Positions 34,139 to 42,069 of a DNA stretch of 59,346 nt are shown here, one piece after another; within the stretch, counting starts at the first letter, position 1, and each line of letters opens with the position of its first letter. The translations under genes were made by a program, and so were the position numbers. This DNA comes from Gammaproteobacteria bacterium. Lineage in GTDB: Bacteria; Pseudomonadota; Gammaproteobacteria; Acidiferrobacterales; SZUA-150. The notes under the pieces were generated by a model that was not told the DNA's origin, searched no databases, and saw nothing but the letters and a program-made list of their open reading frames with translations. Location: assembly GCA_029880755.1 (NCBI GenBank), contig JAOUNW010000001.1:1-59346 (forward strand). Direction: 5' to 3'.

Positions 34139-35614
34139 TTAAATCACTTCAAAGTTCAGCATCATGCCGTTGTCTTCATGTTCCAGGCGATGGCAATGCA
34201 TAACATAGACGCCCTTATAACCGTCAAAGCGAATCAGTACCTCAACGGTTTCGCCGTCCTGCAGTAATACCGTATCTTTCCATCCACGCTCCCATGGGAA
34301 TACCATATTACCGCGGCCACCTGTGCGCGAAATCACCTGATAGGAGGCGCCGTGAATATGAATCGGGTGAGGTGCATTACCACCGGTGGTAAAACGCCAC
34401 AACTCGGTTTGTCCCATAGGCACCTGGAACTCAATGGCATTCATGTCATAAGTTTTGCCATTGATTTGACGCATGCCGTCGAAACTGAAGTTGCGTTCCA
34501 CAACAGGATTGGCCAGTGTTTCAATAGTGGAGAGTGTGCCTGTCGGTAGCGTGTCGCCAAGGTTTACTTGACGGGTGACGGCAAATTCCAATAAGTCCCA
34601 GCCTTCGTTCAAATCCTGAAGCATGATTGTGGTACCGGCAGGCAGACCTCGGAAGTCGATCAACAGGTCCAGACGCTCACCCGGGCTGAACTCAATGGTG
34701 CCCACCATGGTTGAGGTTTCCAGTAAACCACCGTCCGTACCGATTAAGGTAAAGGGTGCGCCGCTGCTTAAGGCGATACGCCAGACACGCACGTTGCAGC
34801 CATTTAGTACTCGGAAACGGTAGATGGCGGAATCCACTTCCAATCTGGGTTGCAGGGTACCATTAACCATAAACTTGCTGCCCATAAAACCAGATGAGTT
34901 ACCGCTGTACTTTATATTGTTGCTGTTATCCAGCTCGACATCACGGATGACCAGGGGAACTTCATAAGCACCGGAAGGCAAATTCAAGGCAAGTTCTTCA
35001 TTGTCACGCAATAAAAAACCACCGGCCAGACCCAGAGCCACTTGGGAAGCGGTGTGGCCATGCGGGTGCGGGTGGTACCAGTTCATACAGGCACGTTGGA
35101 TAATGGGGTATTCGTAAACGCGACTGGTGCCAGGTGCTACCGGGTTAAACGGCAAGCCGTCCTGATAAGAAGGCGCAATCATGCCGTGCCAATGAACTGT
35201 GGTGTCTTCATCCAGAAGATTGGTGAAATTAATGGAGGCATAATCACCGAGGCTCGCAACGAACGTGGGTCCAGGCATTGAACCATTGTAGGCAAGCGCG
35301 GTGGACAGGCTGCCACCACCGACATCAACGGTGGAGGATGCTGCTTGTAACGCGGCGTTACTGGCCGAGACCACGGGTGGAATAAATAACGGGTTGCGAG
35401 TACTGGTGGAGCCACCGCCGCCTCCGCCATTGCCGCCGCCTCCGCCATTGCCGCCCTTCGCGGCGTAACTGATGTTGGGAATACCGCTAACCAGAGCTCC
35501 GCCAAAGGCTGCCATGGTGGCGCCCATGAATTGACGTCGGTTGATAGTATGTTTGGATGATAAGGGTGTGCTGATACCGTTTACCGGTATCTCAGATGGT
35601 TTTTTACTGCTCAT
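34139..35614 (-). CDS. Tat-exported multicopper oxidase
   Basis: A 491-residue multicopper oxidase. Residues 25-50 are a Tat signal (NRRQFMGA then a hydrophobic stretch). A Gly/Asn/Ser-rich linker follows. All four copper-binding segments are present: HWHG near 143, WYHPHPHGH near 183, HPIHIHG near 423 and HCHRLEHEDNGMM near 475, so type 1 and the trinuclear site look complete, with Met as probable axial ligand. It resembles CueO/CotA-type enzymes that oxidise cuprous ions or phenolics in the periplasm. The neighbouring DUF411 gene supports a copper role. GAGGAGAG precedes the ATG. Confidence 0.88.
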   Translation of the reverse strand: MSSKKPSEIPVNGISTPLSSKHTINRRQFMGATMAAFGGALVSGIPNISYAAKGGNGGGGGNGGGGGGSTSTRNPLFIPPVVSASNAALQAASSTVDVGGGSLSTALAYNGSMPGPTFVASLGDYASINFTNLLDEDTTVHWHGMIAPSYQDGLPFNPVAPGTSRVYEYPIIQRACMNWYHPHPHGHTASQVALGLAGGFLLRDNEELALNLPSGAYEVPLVIRDVELDNSNNIKYSGNSSGFMGSKFMVNGTLQPRLEVDSAIYRFRVLNGCNVRVWRIALSSGAPFTLIGTDGGLLETSTMVGTIEFSPGERLDLLIDFRGLPAGTTIMLQDLNEGWDLLEFAVTRQVNLGDTLPTGTLSTIETLANPVVERNFSFDGMRQINGKTYDMNAIEFQVPMGQTELWRFTTGGNAPHPIHIHGASYQVISRTGGRGNMVFPWERGWKDTVLLQDGETVEVLIRFDGYKGVYVMHCHRLEHEDNGMMLNFEVI

Positions 35615-36025
35615 TACTCTCTCCTCGGCTGATAGTGTTACTTGTCGTTATTAATGTCTGCCCTGACAAGCCCAATTCTTGAATTAGCGGCACAAGTAAC
35701 CCCGCTCCCTCAAGGAAGCGCCGCAAGTCAATGGATTGGAGGCGCGCGAATGAAAAGCCGTACAAGCTGGCGCGCGCAAGTTCCATCCCTCCCAAGTTGT
35801 ATTTTGTTATTGTTCTTTTATTGTTGTGGCCGGTATGGTACGCAAGGATTTAGAGCCTGTCTATTTCCTTTAATTTATTAGTTTATTAGAAACTACTTAT
35901 TCTTAGGGGGAATAGCAGTGCTAGAGAGAAAGGTTCGGTAAGCCCATTTTTAGTGAAGCTACGAACAGCAAATTGGATATACTCCCGAGACCGAAAAGTA
36001 ACAGCGGGTTTAACGGAGGTGGGAT
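35615..36025. other. 411-base divergent intergenic region
   Basis: It separates the multicopper oxidase from the DUF411 gene. No real gene is seen; a 79-codon frame at 35642 has no ribosome site. Copper-responsive sites were looked for but none is convincing. GGAGG at 36015-36019 serves the TTG start of the DUF411 gene. Confidence 0.45.
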
Positions 36026-36460
36026 TTGAGGCGATGGTTTGTATTGACCGCAGTGTTGGTAACACAGTTATGGACATTCGTTTTTGCCAACGAAATAACG
36101 GTGTATAAAAGCCCAAGCTGCGGGTGTTGCAAGAAATGGGTTACCCACCTGGAGCAGAATGGGTTTATTGTCACTTCCCATGATGTCGAATCAATTGTGC
36201 CTGTTAAACAGAAACATGGCGTCTTACCCCAGTTGGGATCCTGTCACACTGGCCTGATTGACGGTTATGTCATTGAAGGTCACGTGCCGGCGGATGACAT
36301 CAAGCGCCTATTAAAAGAAAAGCCTGCTGTCGCCGGCCTGGCAGTACCGGGTATGCCGGTGGGCACCCCGGGCATGGAACAGGGTAACCGTAAGGATTCT
36401 TATCAGGTGTTGAGTTTTGATCGTAGCGGCAATATTCAGGTGTTTGCTGAATACAAATAA
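36026..36460 (+). CDS. DUF411 (CopG-like) periplasmic metal protein
   Basis: A 144-residue protein starting with TTG, supported by GGAGG six bases upstream and a signal peptide (MRRWFVLTAVLV ... FAN). DUF411 features: SPSCGCCKKWVTHL near residue 33, LGSCHTGLIDGYVIEGHVPADDI near 75, and VPGMPVGTPGMEQG near 112, giving Cys, His and Met ligands. CopG-type members take part in copper resistance, interconverting Cu(I) and Cu(II). It is divergent from the multicopper oxidase. Part of this gene is duplicated at 33832-33988. Confidence 0.87.
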   Translation: MRRWFVLTAVLVTQLWTFVFANEITVYKSPSCGCCKKWVTHLEQNGFIVTSHDVESIVPVKQKHGVLPQLGSCHTGLIDGYVIEGHVPADDIKRLLKEKPAVAGLAVPGMPVGTPGMEQGNRKDSYQVLSFDRSGNIQVFAEYK

Positions 36461-36509
36461 AATCAATTGTTACTTGAAACTTTCAACTCCGGGGACGCTT
36501 CTGGAGATT

Positions 36510-36546
36510 AAAATAAGACCAGGATTTTTCATCCTGGCCTTATTTT
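36510..36546. terminator. Bidirectional terminator between DUF411 and DsrE genes
   Basis: A long stem (AAAATAAG-ACCAGGAT with ATCCTGG-CCTTATTTT, loop of five) with A- and T-rich arms lies between convergent genes. Confidence 0.8.
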
Positions 36547-36577
36547 GATGCCTTACTCGGTATTGGGATGGCGGCTA

Positions 36578-36946
36578 TCAGAACCACGCCGTCTGACGTT
36601 GCTGATTTTCCTCCAGGATGGCCGCTGCACCCATCCACTGCGCGTTGTCTGCCATGTTGTCGTTGGAGACACCGTGCGTTTTTGCACAGGGCGGGCAAAC
36701 ACCGATCTTGCCCCCGCTTTCCTTAAAGGTTTCCATTAAGTCGCGAATAGGCGGAAAGCTTCTCGGAATCAGGTGATCGTAGGCGCCTTTTTTGGCTAAT
36801 TGCACACCTTCCAGGGTCAGCCACAACAGGACATCGCTACCCATGGCCAGGGCATTGTTGGCCAGTACCAGCGGCACGGCTACCCGATCCGGGTCTTTAT
36901 CAAAACCCGTGATAGTGAAGGACAGTTTAGTTTGTGCCTGTGTCAT
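36578..36946 (-). CDS. DsrE/DsrF-family protein
   Basis: A 122-residue DsrE-like protein. The start at 36946 (MTQAQTKLSF) has AGGAGA upstream; the frame is open further but those residues are not family-like. The fold signals are VPLVLANNALAMGSDVLLWLTLEGVQLAKKG and GGKIGVCPPCAKTHG. The CPPC-containing segment lies near the usual active-site cysteine of DsrE/TusD proteins, which accept persulfide. It is coupled to the methyltransferase gene 39 bases upstream on the same strand. Confidence 0.82.
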   Translation of the reverse strand: MTQAQTKLSFTITGFDKDPDRVAVPLVLANNALAMGSDVLLWLTLEGVQLAKKGAYDHLIPRSFPPIRDLMETFKESGGKIGVCPPCAKTHGVSNDNMADNAQWMGAAAILEENQQRQTAWF

Positions 36947-36985
36947 ATTTATTCTCCTGGCATGTGCAGTTATCAAACCGCTAAT

Positions 36986-37774
36986 TTACTTTTTAATGGC
37001 TAACAGGGAAATGCTCTTTACCCCGTAAGTCTCTGTTGCCCAGGTAGCGCCATCGGAAATGAAGTGGTACTCGGGATTGTCCTGAACGTGCACGACGTCA
37101 AATCCGGCAGCCTCAATGGTTTTTACGTAATCATCTTGTTGCATGGCACCGCCGATGCAGGCTGCCCAAAGTGTGGCGTTACAGGTAATGCGTTCCGGTA
37201 AATGCTTTTCAGTAACAATATCTGATAATGCCAGTTTACCGCCCTTTTTCAGCAAGCGATGAGCTTCTGCAAATACTGCCAGCTTGTCGGATGCCAGATT
37301 GACTACACCGTTACTGATTGTGGCATCAAACATTCCAGTTGGCAGGCCTGTATCATCAATATAGGCTTTCTTGTAGGAAACATTACAGAATCCAACTTCG
37401 TCACGTAAACGTGTGGCTTTGGACAGTTGTTCGTCTGTCATGTCCACGCCTATTACAGCGCCGCCATGTCCTACCTGAACAGCCGCGACAAAGGTATCCA
37501 TGCCGGAGCCGCTGCCCAAGTCCACTACTCGTTGATTAGGCTTGAGATCAAGATGATCGAAGTAATAGCCGACGCCGGCAAACGATTCGATAGACTCCTG
37601 GGGGACCTGATCCAGATCCTGAGGCCGATAACCCAGTCGTTCGGCCATCACCCGGCCCATTTCAAAATGAAACTCGCTCTCAGGGTATAGCGCTACTGCG
37701 CGGTACATTTTCTTAACGTGCTGTTCCAGCTCGGTTTCGTTGACTTTATTGTCAATTTTCAGTGCAAGACTCAT
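36986..37774 (-). CDS. ArsM-like SAM methyltransferase lacking one conserved Cys
   Basis: A 262-residue class I methyltransferase. The start at 37774 is marked by GAGAGG. The N-terminal block KMYRAVALYPESEFHFEMGRV and motif I RVVDLGSGSGMDTFVAA near residue 85 are shared with arsenite methyltransferases, as is WAACIGGAM near 205. However, the ArsM stretch SNCVxNL reads SNGVVNL here, so one arsenic-binding cysteine is replaced by Gly. Arsenic methylation is therefore doubtful. With DsrE and copper genes nearby, a sulfur, selenium or thiol substrate is an alternative; unproven. Confidence 0.72.
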   Translation of the reverse strand: MSLALKIDNKVNETELEQHVKKMYRAVALYPESEFHFEMGRVMAERLGYRPQDLDQVPQESIESFAGVGYYFDHLDLKPNQRVVDLGSGSGMDTFVAAVQVGHGGAVIGVDMTDEQLSKATRLRDEVGFCNVSYKKAYIDDTGLPTGMFDATISNGVVNLASDKLAVFAEAHRLLKKGGKLALSDIVTEKHLPERITCNATLWAACIGGAMQQDDYVKTIEAAGFDVVHVQDNPEYHFISDGATWATETYGVKSISLLAIKK

Positions 37775-37926
37775 AACGGTATCCTCTCTAGCGTATGTGG
37801 TTAGAAAAATTCTGTTGTTTCTACCAAGACGCAATCGAGTCAAAAGGGTTCCCGAGACCGGGTGCGAGCAGGAATAAGATTTACCGCCGGGATTACTGTT
37901 ACCCCGGGTTTAACTGAGATGCGCTG

Positions 37927-38970
37927 TTATACGGCTTTTTGCAGGGATTGCAGGGAGACGGAATGACACAAAAAGGCATCGACACAGTCCGGGTCGAAGT
38001 GTTTCCCGCGCTCATGTTCAAGATATTTTAGCGCTTGCGCGACTAACCATGGGGTCTTGTAGGGCCGGGTGGAAGTGAGGGCATCATAAACATCGGCAAC
38101 CGCCACAATCCGGGCCGACAGCGGTATATCTGTTCCGGAAAGGCGGTCGGGATAACCGCTGCCATCAAAACGCTCGTGGTGACACAAGGCAATGGTTGCG
38201 CCCATCCTGACATACTTGGATTTGCTGTCCTTGAGGATGTTGTAACCAATGACTGTATGTTTTTGCATAAGCCGTTTTTCCTGGGCCGTGTGGCGCCCGG
38301 GTTTTAAAAGAATGTGGTCTGGGATGCCGATCTTGCCAATGTCATGCATAGGCGCGGCCTGTTCAATCAGGTTGCATTGTTCTCGCGGCAGGTTCAATGT
38401 CTGGGCAATCAATCGGGAATAGCTGGCAAGGCGGTTGATATGGTTGCCTGTTTCTTCGTCCCGGAACTCACCGGCTTTGGCCAGTAACTTGAGTGTTTCT
38501 TTCTCTCGGTCGTTGGTTTCTTTCACCGCGCTGCGAACTCGGCCCTCAAGCCAATCTGCCTTGTCCCGGATGATCGATTGCTGCCGATTTAACCTGAGTA
38601 AAGTTTGACAGCGCACTTTGAGTTCAATGGCGTCATAGGGCAGGCTGAGAAAATCTGTTACTCCGACTTCCACTAATGGCGGACGCAGATCAATGCTGGT
38701 TTCAGGCATGGCCGCCAATACTGGCACATCGTGCAGTTTGTAAGAGGCGCGGAAGAATCTGAGTAATGATAAAGAGTGGCTAATGTTGTCTGTGGTTAAT
38801 TCGAGAATGAGTAATGAGGGTATGACGTTGTCGGTGGCATCTACCGCTGCCCGCCAGGTGGGAAATACCAGCAGATTGACATGGTCCCCGAAAATCGCTG
38901 ACAGCGGAGTGGTGATTGTTGGAACCGGAGACGCACCGGGGACCACAAAGATATGCTGTCTATTTTCCAT
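37927..38970 (-). CDS. HD-GYP phosphodiesterase with degenerate receiver domain
   Basis: A 347-residue protein. Residues 5-120 resemble a response-regulator receiver, but the phospho-acceptor position reads LLILELTTD, with Glu where Asp is expected; the Lys region is also altered. A coiled-coil linker (residues 125-165) leads to an HD-GYP domain: HDIGKIGIPDHILLKPG near 208, HHERFDGSGYPDR near 265, and VAVADVYDALTSTRPYK. Catalytic residues are kept, so it should cleave cyclic-di-GMP, possibly without phosphorylation control. Confidence 0.88.
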   Translation of the reverse strand: MENRQHIFVVPGASPVPTITTPLSAIFGDHVNLLVFPTWRAAVDATDNVIPSLLILELTTDNISHSLSLLRFFRASYKLHDVPVLAAMPETSIDLRPPLVEVGVTDFLSLPYDAIELKVRCQTLLRLNRQQSIIRDKADWLEGRVRSAVKETNDREKETLKLLAKAGEFRDEETGNHINRLASYSRLIAQTLNLPREQCNLIEQAAPMHDIGKIGIPDHILLKPGRHTAQEKRLMQKHTVIGYNILKDSKSKYVRMGATIALCHHERFDGSGYPDRLSGTDIPLSARIVAVADVYDALTSTRPYKTPWLVAQALKYLEHERGKHFDPDCVDAFLCHSVSLQSLQKAV

Positions 38971-39197
38971 TACTCCTCGAAGGTATTATTAATATTTTTT
39001 TAAAGTAGATTTCTACAAATAGTCGATCCTGGTGACTATGTAAAGAGTTAATTTGTAATGGTTTATTACCAGAAATTAATCACGGAATAAGCTTGCACCA
39101 AAAGCGTTCATCGAATGATTTATATCAACAACACCGAACCATATATTTTGTCAGCAGGCTCCGGAACTCGTTGCGAAAGCCAGCCGACTTGGAGCTG

Positions 39198-39923
39198 TTA
39201 GCTCCGGGGCCGCTGATACCAGAATCCACACAAGAGTTTATACCGAACTGCAAAGGGAAATACCGTCAAGACAATTAGCAGCACCAGTTGCTGCCAAATG
39301 TTGTACCACACCAGCTTACGTCCTGAGGAAACCGCGCGTGGAGAGCTAATAATGCGAAAGTCCCGGCCGAAGTTTTTGCCGCGGCGTTTCAGGCAGCGGG
39401 ATAACCAGATTTCTTCGCTGGCATATACCTTCTCACTGAAGCCGCCACAAGCAGTAAAATCCTCCTGCAGACAATACACGAAGCAGCCGGCCGCAAGACG
39501 CATTCTCGCCGACAAGCGATTCCAGGATTCCAGCCCAAAGCGGGCGGCTCGGGTCAGGGGAGTGTCGAAGTCAACCAAGGCGCCGCCTCCGCAGCACTGG
39601 CCTGATGCCAGGTTATCGATAGCCTGTTGCAATAACGCCGGTTCCACCCGGGTATCGGCGTCAACGAAGATCAAGTAACGTCCGCTGGCCTGGCGAGCCC
39701 CTGTATTGCGAGCACGTGAAATTTGGTTAATGGGCTCAAACACCACCGCAGCACCATGTGTCCGGGCAATGTCAGCAGTGGCATCGGTGGAGTTGTTGTC
39801 GGTAACAATGACCTCGCCGCGTAAAGCGATACCCGCCATGGCGGCGTTAAGGCTGTTAAGTGTTCGGGCCAGCATGGTTTGCTCGTTGTAGGCCGGGATA
39901 ATGATGGAGTAGTCTGCTGGCAT
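39198..39923 (-). CDS. Family 2 glycosyltransferase
   Basis: A 241-residue GT-A glycosyltransferase. Seen: YSIIIPAYNEQTMLARTL at the start, TDNNSTDATADIAR near residue 40, RARNTGARQASGRYLIFVDADTR with the DxD motif near 92. The last 40 residues hold a hydrophobic helix (QQLVLLIVLTVFPFAV) that would anchor it to the membrane. No ribosome site is clear, but the start fits the family. The acceptor is unknown and no polysaccharide operon surrounds it. Confidence 0.82.
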   Translation of the reverse strand: MPADYSIIIPAYNEQTMLARTLNSLNAAMAGIALRGEVIVTDNNSTDATADIARTHGAAVVFEPINQISRARNTGARQASGRYLIFVDADTRVEPALLQQAIDNLASGQCCGGGALVDFDTPLTRAARFGLESWNRLSARMRLAAGCFVYCLQEDFTACGGFSEKVYASEEIWLSRCLKRRGKNFGRDFRIISSPRAVSSGRKLVWYNIWQQLVLLIVLTVFPFAVRYKLLCGFWYQRPRS

Positions 39924-40045
39924 GACAGGAGTTTAGCCGAAACCGGCCAGCGCGGCTGGAAAAGGGGATACCGGACTCAGGTTTGGCGCTGAGATATTGG
40001 GTTCAGCCAATATGCCATGGCGCGATCTGACCGGGCAAGAATGCT

Positions 40046-40309
40046 CTAGCGGCGGCCTCGGCCCTTTTTGCGGTTATCATCAAGGGCGACTTTTAGGCAT
40101 TTGTCGCCAAAGAATTTTCCGTTCAGGCCGGCGACAGCGGCACGCGCCTCGTGGCCTTCCATTTCCACATTACCAAAGCCCCTGCATTTCCCTGAAAAGA
40201 CATCGGTTACTAACTTTATAGAGCGGACCGTGCCATATTCCGCAAACAGGCTGCTGACGGTATCTTCGGTGGCGTCAACCGGTAAGTTTCCTACAAACAT
40301 TTTCAGCAA
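40046..40309 (-). CDS. RRM-type RNA-binding protein (copy 2)
   Basis: An 87-residue single RRM with RNP2 (MFVGNL) and RNP1 (RGFGNVEM) and a basic tail (KKGRGRR). The core TVRSIKLVTDVFSGK is shared with the copy at 30395 (TVRSIKLVKDLFSGH). It lies 74 bases after cspA copy 2 on the same strand, with a hairpin between them, the same order as in the first pair. Confidence 0.9.
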   Translation of the reverse strand: MLKMFVGNLPVDATEDTVSSLFAEYGTVRSIKLVTDVFSGKCRGFGNVEMEGHEARAAVAGLNGKFFGDKCLKVALDDNRKKGRGRR

Positions 40310-40331
40310 TAGATTGTCCTCGAAAAGCGGG

Positions 40332-40360
40332 AAGCACCACGCAGCGAATGCGTGGTGCTT
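40332..40360 (-). terminator. Hairpin between cspA copy 2 and the RRM gene
   Basis: A 12-base-pair stem (AAGCACCACGCA with TGCGTGGTGCTT). On the minus strand the tail is CCCGCTTTTC, so termination is probably partial. Confidence 0.6.
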
Positions 40361-40383
40361 GGCTACCGTTACCGCGGGGGCAG

Positions 40384-40590
40384 TTAGCCCGCGACTTTAA
40401 CCTGGGTCGCCTGTGGCCCCTTGGGACCGTTTTCAATTTCAAATTCCACTTGCTGGCCTTCCTTTAATGTACGAAAGCCATCGCTCTTGATTGCGCTGAA
40501 ATGAACAAATACGTCCTTGCCGCCATCGCTGGGTGTTATAAAGCCAAAACCCTTTGATTCGTTGAACCATTTCACTGTACCTGTACTCAT
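40384..40590 (-). CDS. Cold-shock protein, CspA family (copy 2)
   Basis: A 68-residue cold-shock domain starting MSTGTVKWFNESKGFGFI, with RNP1 and RNP2 (VFVHF) intact. The start at 40590 is chosen over an in-frame upstream ATG at 40764 because the upstream part reads as leader, and GAGG lies 12 bases before the ATG. It is close to copy 1 but has AIKSDGFRTLKEG in place of VIASEGFRTLAEG. The mRNA leader is probably long. Confidence 0.92.
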   Translation of the reverse strand: MSTGTVKWFNESKGFGFITPSDGGKDVFVHFSAIKSDGFRTLKEGQQVEFEIENGPKGPQATQVKVAG

Positions 40591-41192
40591 GCAAGAAACC
40601 TCATATAACAAAATAAATAGAATGTGTGTATTGCCGAACTGCCAGGATAGAAACAGGCGTAAATCGAAAACGAAGGCGTCTGAATTAACCTTGGAAAACA
40701 AGCAATGACAGAAGTTTAACCGAAATCCGCCGAAAAATGATACTGTCCGCTGAATTTCCCTCATTTCAATTACTTGTGGTCAGGCGATTAAGGATGATGC
40801 TGGGTGTTTTCGGGAGTTAAGGGCTGGCTTTCTATTCGTGCTACTTCTCCGGGGTGCGATTGCGAAGAATATGCGGACAAGATTTTTTATGATGATTGGG
40901 TGCAGGAAGCAGGGTCACGATTCAAACCCATACAGATCATCAGATATTTCCCCGGCGAGCCGGTTAAATTTTAGAAAGTGTTGCCATGCCAAATACTTTG
41001 CTACGGATAAAATTGACCGAATAATCGTCCGTCAAAACAGTCATCCATAATCAACAAAGAGGTAGCGCTTTTCCCTAAACTGGGGTTAGAATAATTCCAG
41101 CACGATTTTTGTTTCCGAAAGGTCGGGCACCCAATATAAAAAGCTAACCGGGCAATATAATTCCGGGAGCGAAGGTTTTTTAGGAGGAAGTC
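40591..41192. other. 602-base region between divergent cspA and VPLPA-CTERM genes
   Basis: No gene is supported. On the minus side it should hold the cspA promoter and leader. On the plus side CAGCACGATTTTTGTT at 41098-41113 resembles a degraded sigma-54 site (CACG and TTG kept, -24 GG changed to AG), about 80 bases before the VPLPA-CTERM gene. Confidence 0.4.
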
Positions 41193-41978
41193 ATGGAGAA
41201 GAAATATTCCGGCTATTGTGCTGGCGTTGCCCTGGTATCTGCATGTTTATCTCAATCGGTGGCTGCCATGATGGTTGATGTTACCGGCTCATTTGATGCC
41301 ACCAGTCTTACGCATACTCATTATATCTACGACCGCTTTTATAATCAGGATAATCTTGATCCTGCGCCTGTCACTTTGCCGGGAAATCTTGGGGCAACGA
41401 CCAACTCCGTAGCCTATTTCGGCTGGGGTATCGATTTAACCGACAGCATTATCCAGCAGCAGGCTATCCAGAGTCATTTTTGGTTTAATGGTACGGGAAG
41501 TGTGGGTGGTGCTGCCTCTGCCAGCGTTCTGTCGGGCGATACCTTTTCTCTGGGTACCTTTACCTATACGAATGAACAGACGGTTTTTTCGGGAGGGTTG
41601 GTTCAGATCGATTTTCTGATGGATATCAGTATCGAAGGTATGGTGCTGGCAAACACATTGTATCGTCTTGAGATTGATAATACCGTTAATTCGTCATCCA
41701 CACCGGAAGACACGGCACGTTTATTAAATCCTCTGCCGGATCCAAAGATTTTTAATCTGGGTGGTGTGGATTATCAATTGGTGTTTAATGGTTTCTCGCG
41801 AGATGGTGGCCTGACGTTTGAAACGCAAGCGACGTTGGCGGAAGGTGACCGGACCAGTGCTGAGATCTTTGCCACTATTTCACAAGTAACTGTTGTGCCA
41901 ATACCTGCCGCTGTGTGGCTATTCGGTTCCGGTCTGCTGGCCCTCATGGGGCTGGCGCACCGAAAACCGTGGCGTTAG
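41193..41978 (+). CDS. VPLPA-CTERM (PEP-CTERM-type) sorted surface protein
   Basis: A 261-residue exported protein with a signal peptide (residues 1-24) and the C-terminal sorting tail VPIPAAVWLFGSGLLALMG followed by basic residues. The body is rich in Thr, Ser, Asn and Asp with no known domain. AGGAGGAAG precedes the ATG. It stands alone between a long leader and a terminator. It shares the sorting signal with the gene at 8703 but not the body sequence. Confidence 0.87.
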   Translation: MEKKYSGYCAGVALVSACLSQSVAAMMVDVTGSFDATSLTHTHYIYDRFYNQDNLDPAPVTLPGNLGATTNSVAYFGWGIDLTDSIIQQQAIQSHFWFNGTGSVGGAASASVLSGDTFSLGTFTYTNEQTVFSGGLVQIDFLMDISIEGMVLANTLYRLEIDNTVNSSSTPEDTARLLNPLPDPKIFNLGGVDYQLVFNGFSRDGGLTFETQATLAEGDRTSAEIFATISQVTVVPIPAAVWLFGSGLLALMGLAHRKPWR

Positions 41979-42006
41979 AGCATCGGTAACCCAAAAACCA
42001 AAAAAA

Positions 42007-42046
42007 TCGCCCATCCCGGTTACGTCAGGATGGGCGAGGCTTTTTT
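42007..42046. terminator. Bidirectional terminator
   Basis: TCGCCCATCC pairs with GGATGGGCGA, with six A residues before and six T residues after; it serves the convergent VPLPA-CTERM and helicase genes. Confidence 0.88.
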
Positions 42047-42069
42047 AACGTTTTAATTTCCGCGGTTAA

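Noticed and set aside
35401..35455. Gly/Asn codon repeats in the multicopper oxidase as a mobile or regulatory repeat
   Set aside because: It simply codes for the Gly-rich linker after the Tat signal.
35642..35881. Open frame of 79 codons between the multicopper oxidase and DUF411 genes
   Set aside because: No ribosome site or signal; composition unlike coding sequence.
40987..41002. Second sigma-54-like sequence before the 41193 gene
   Set aside because: The -24 element has only one of the two G residues and it is too far (190 bases) from the gene.
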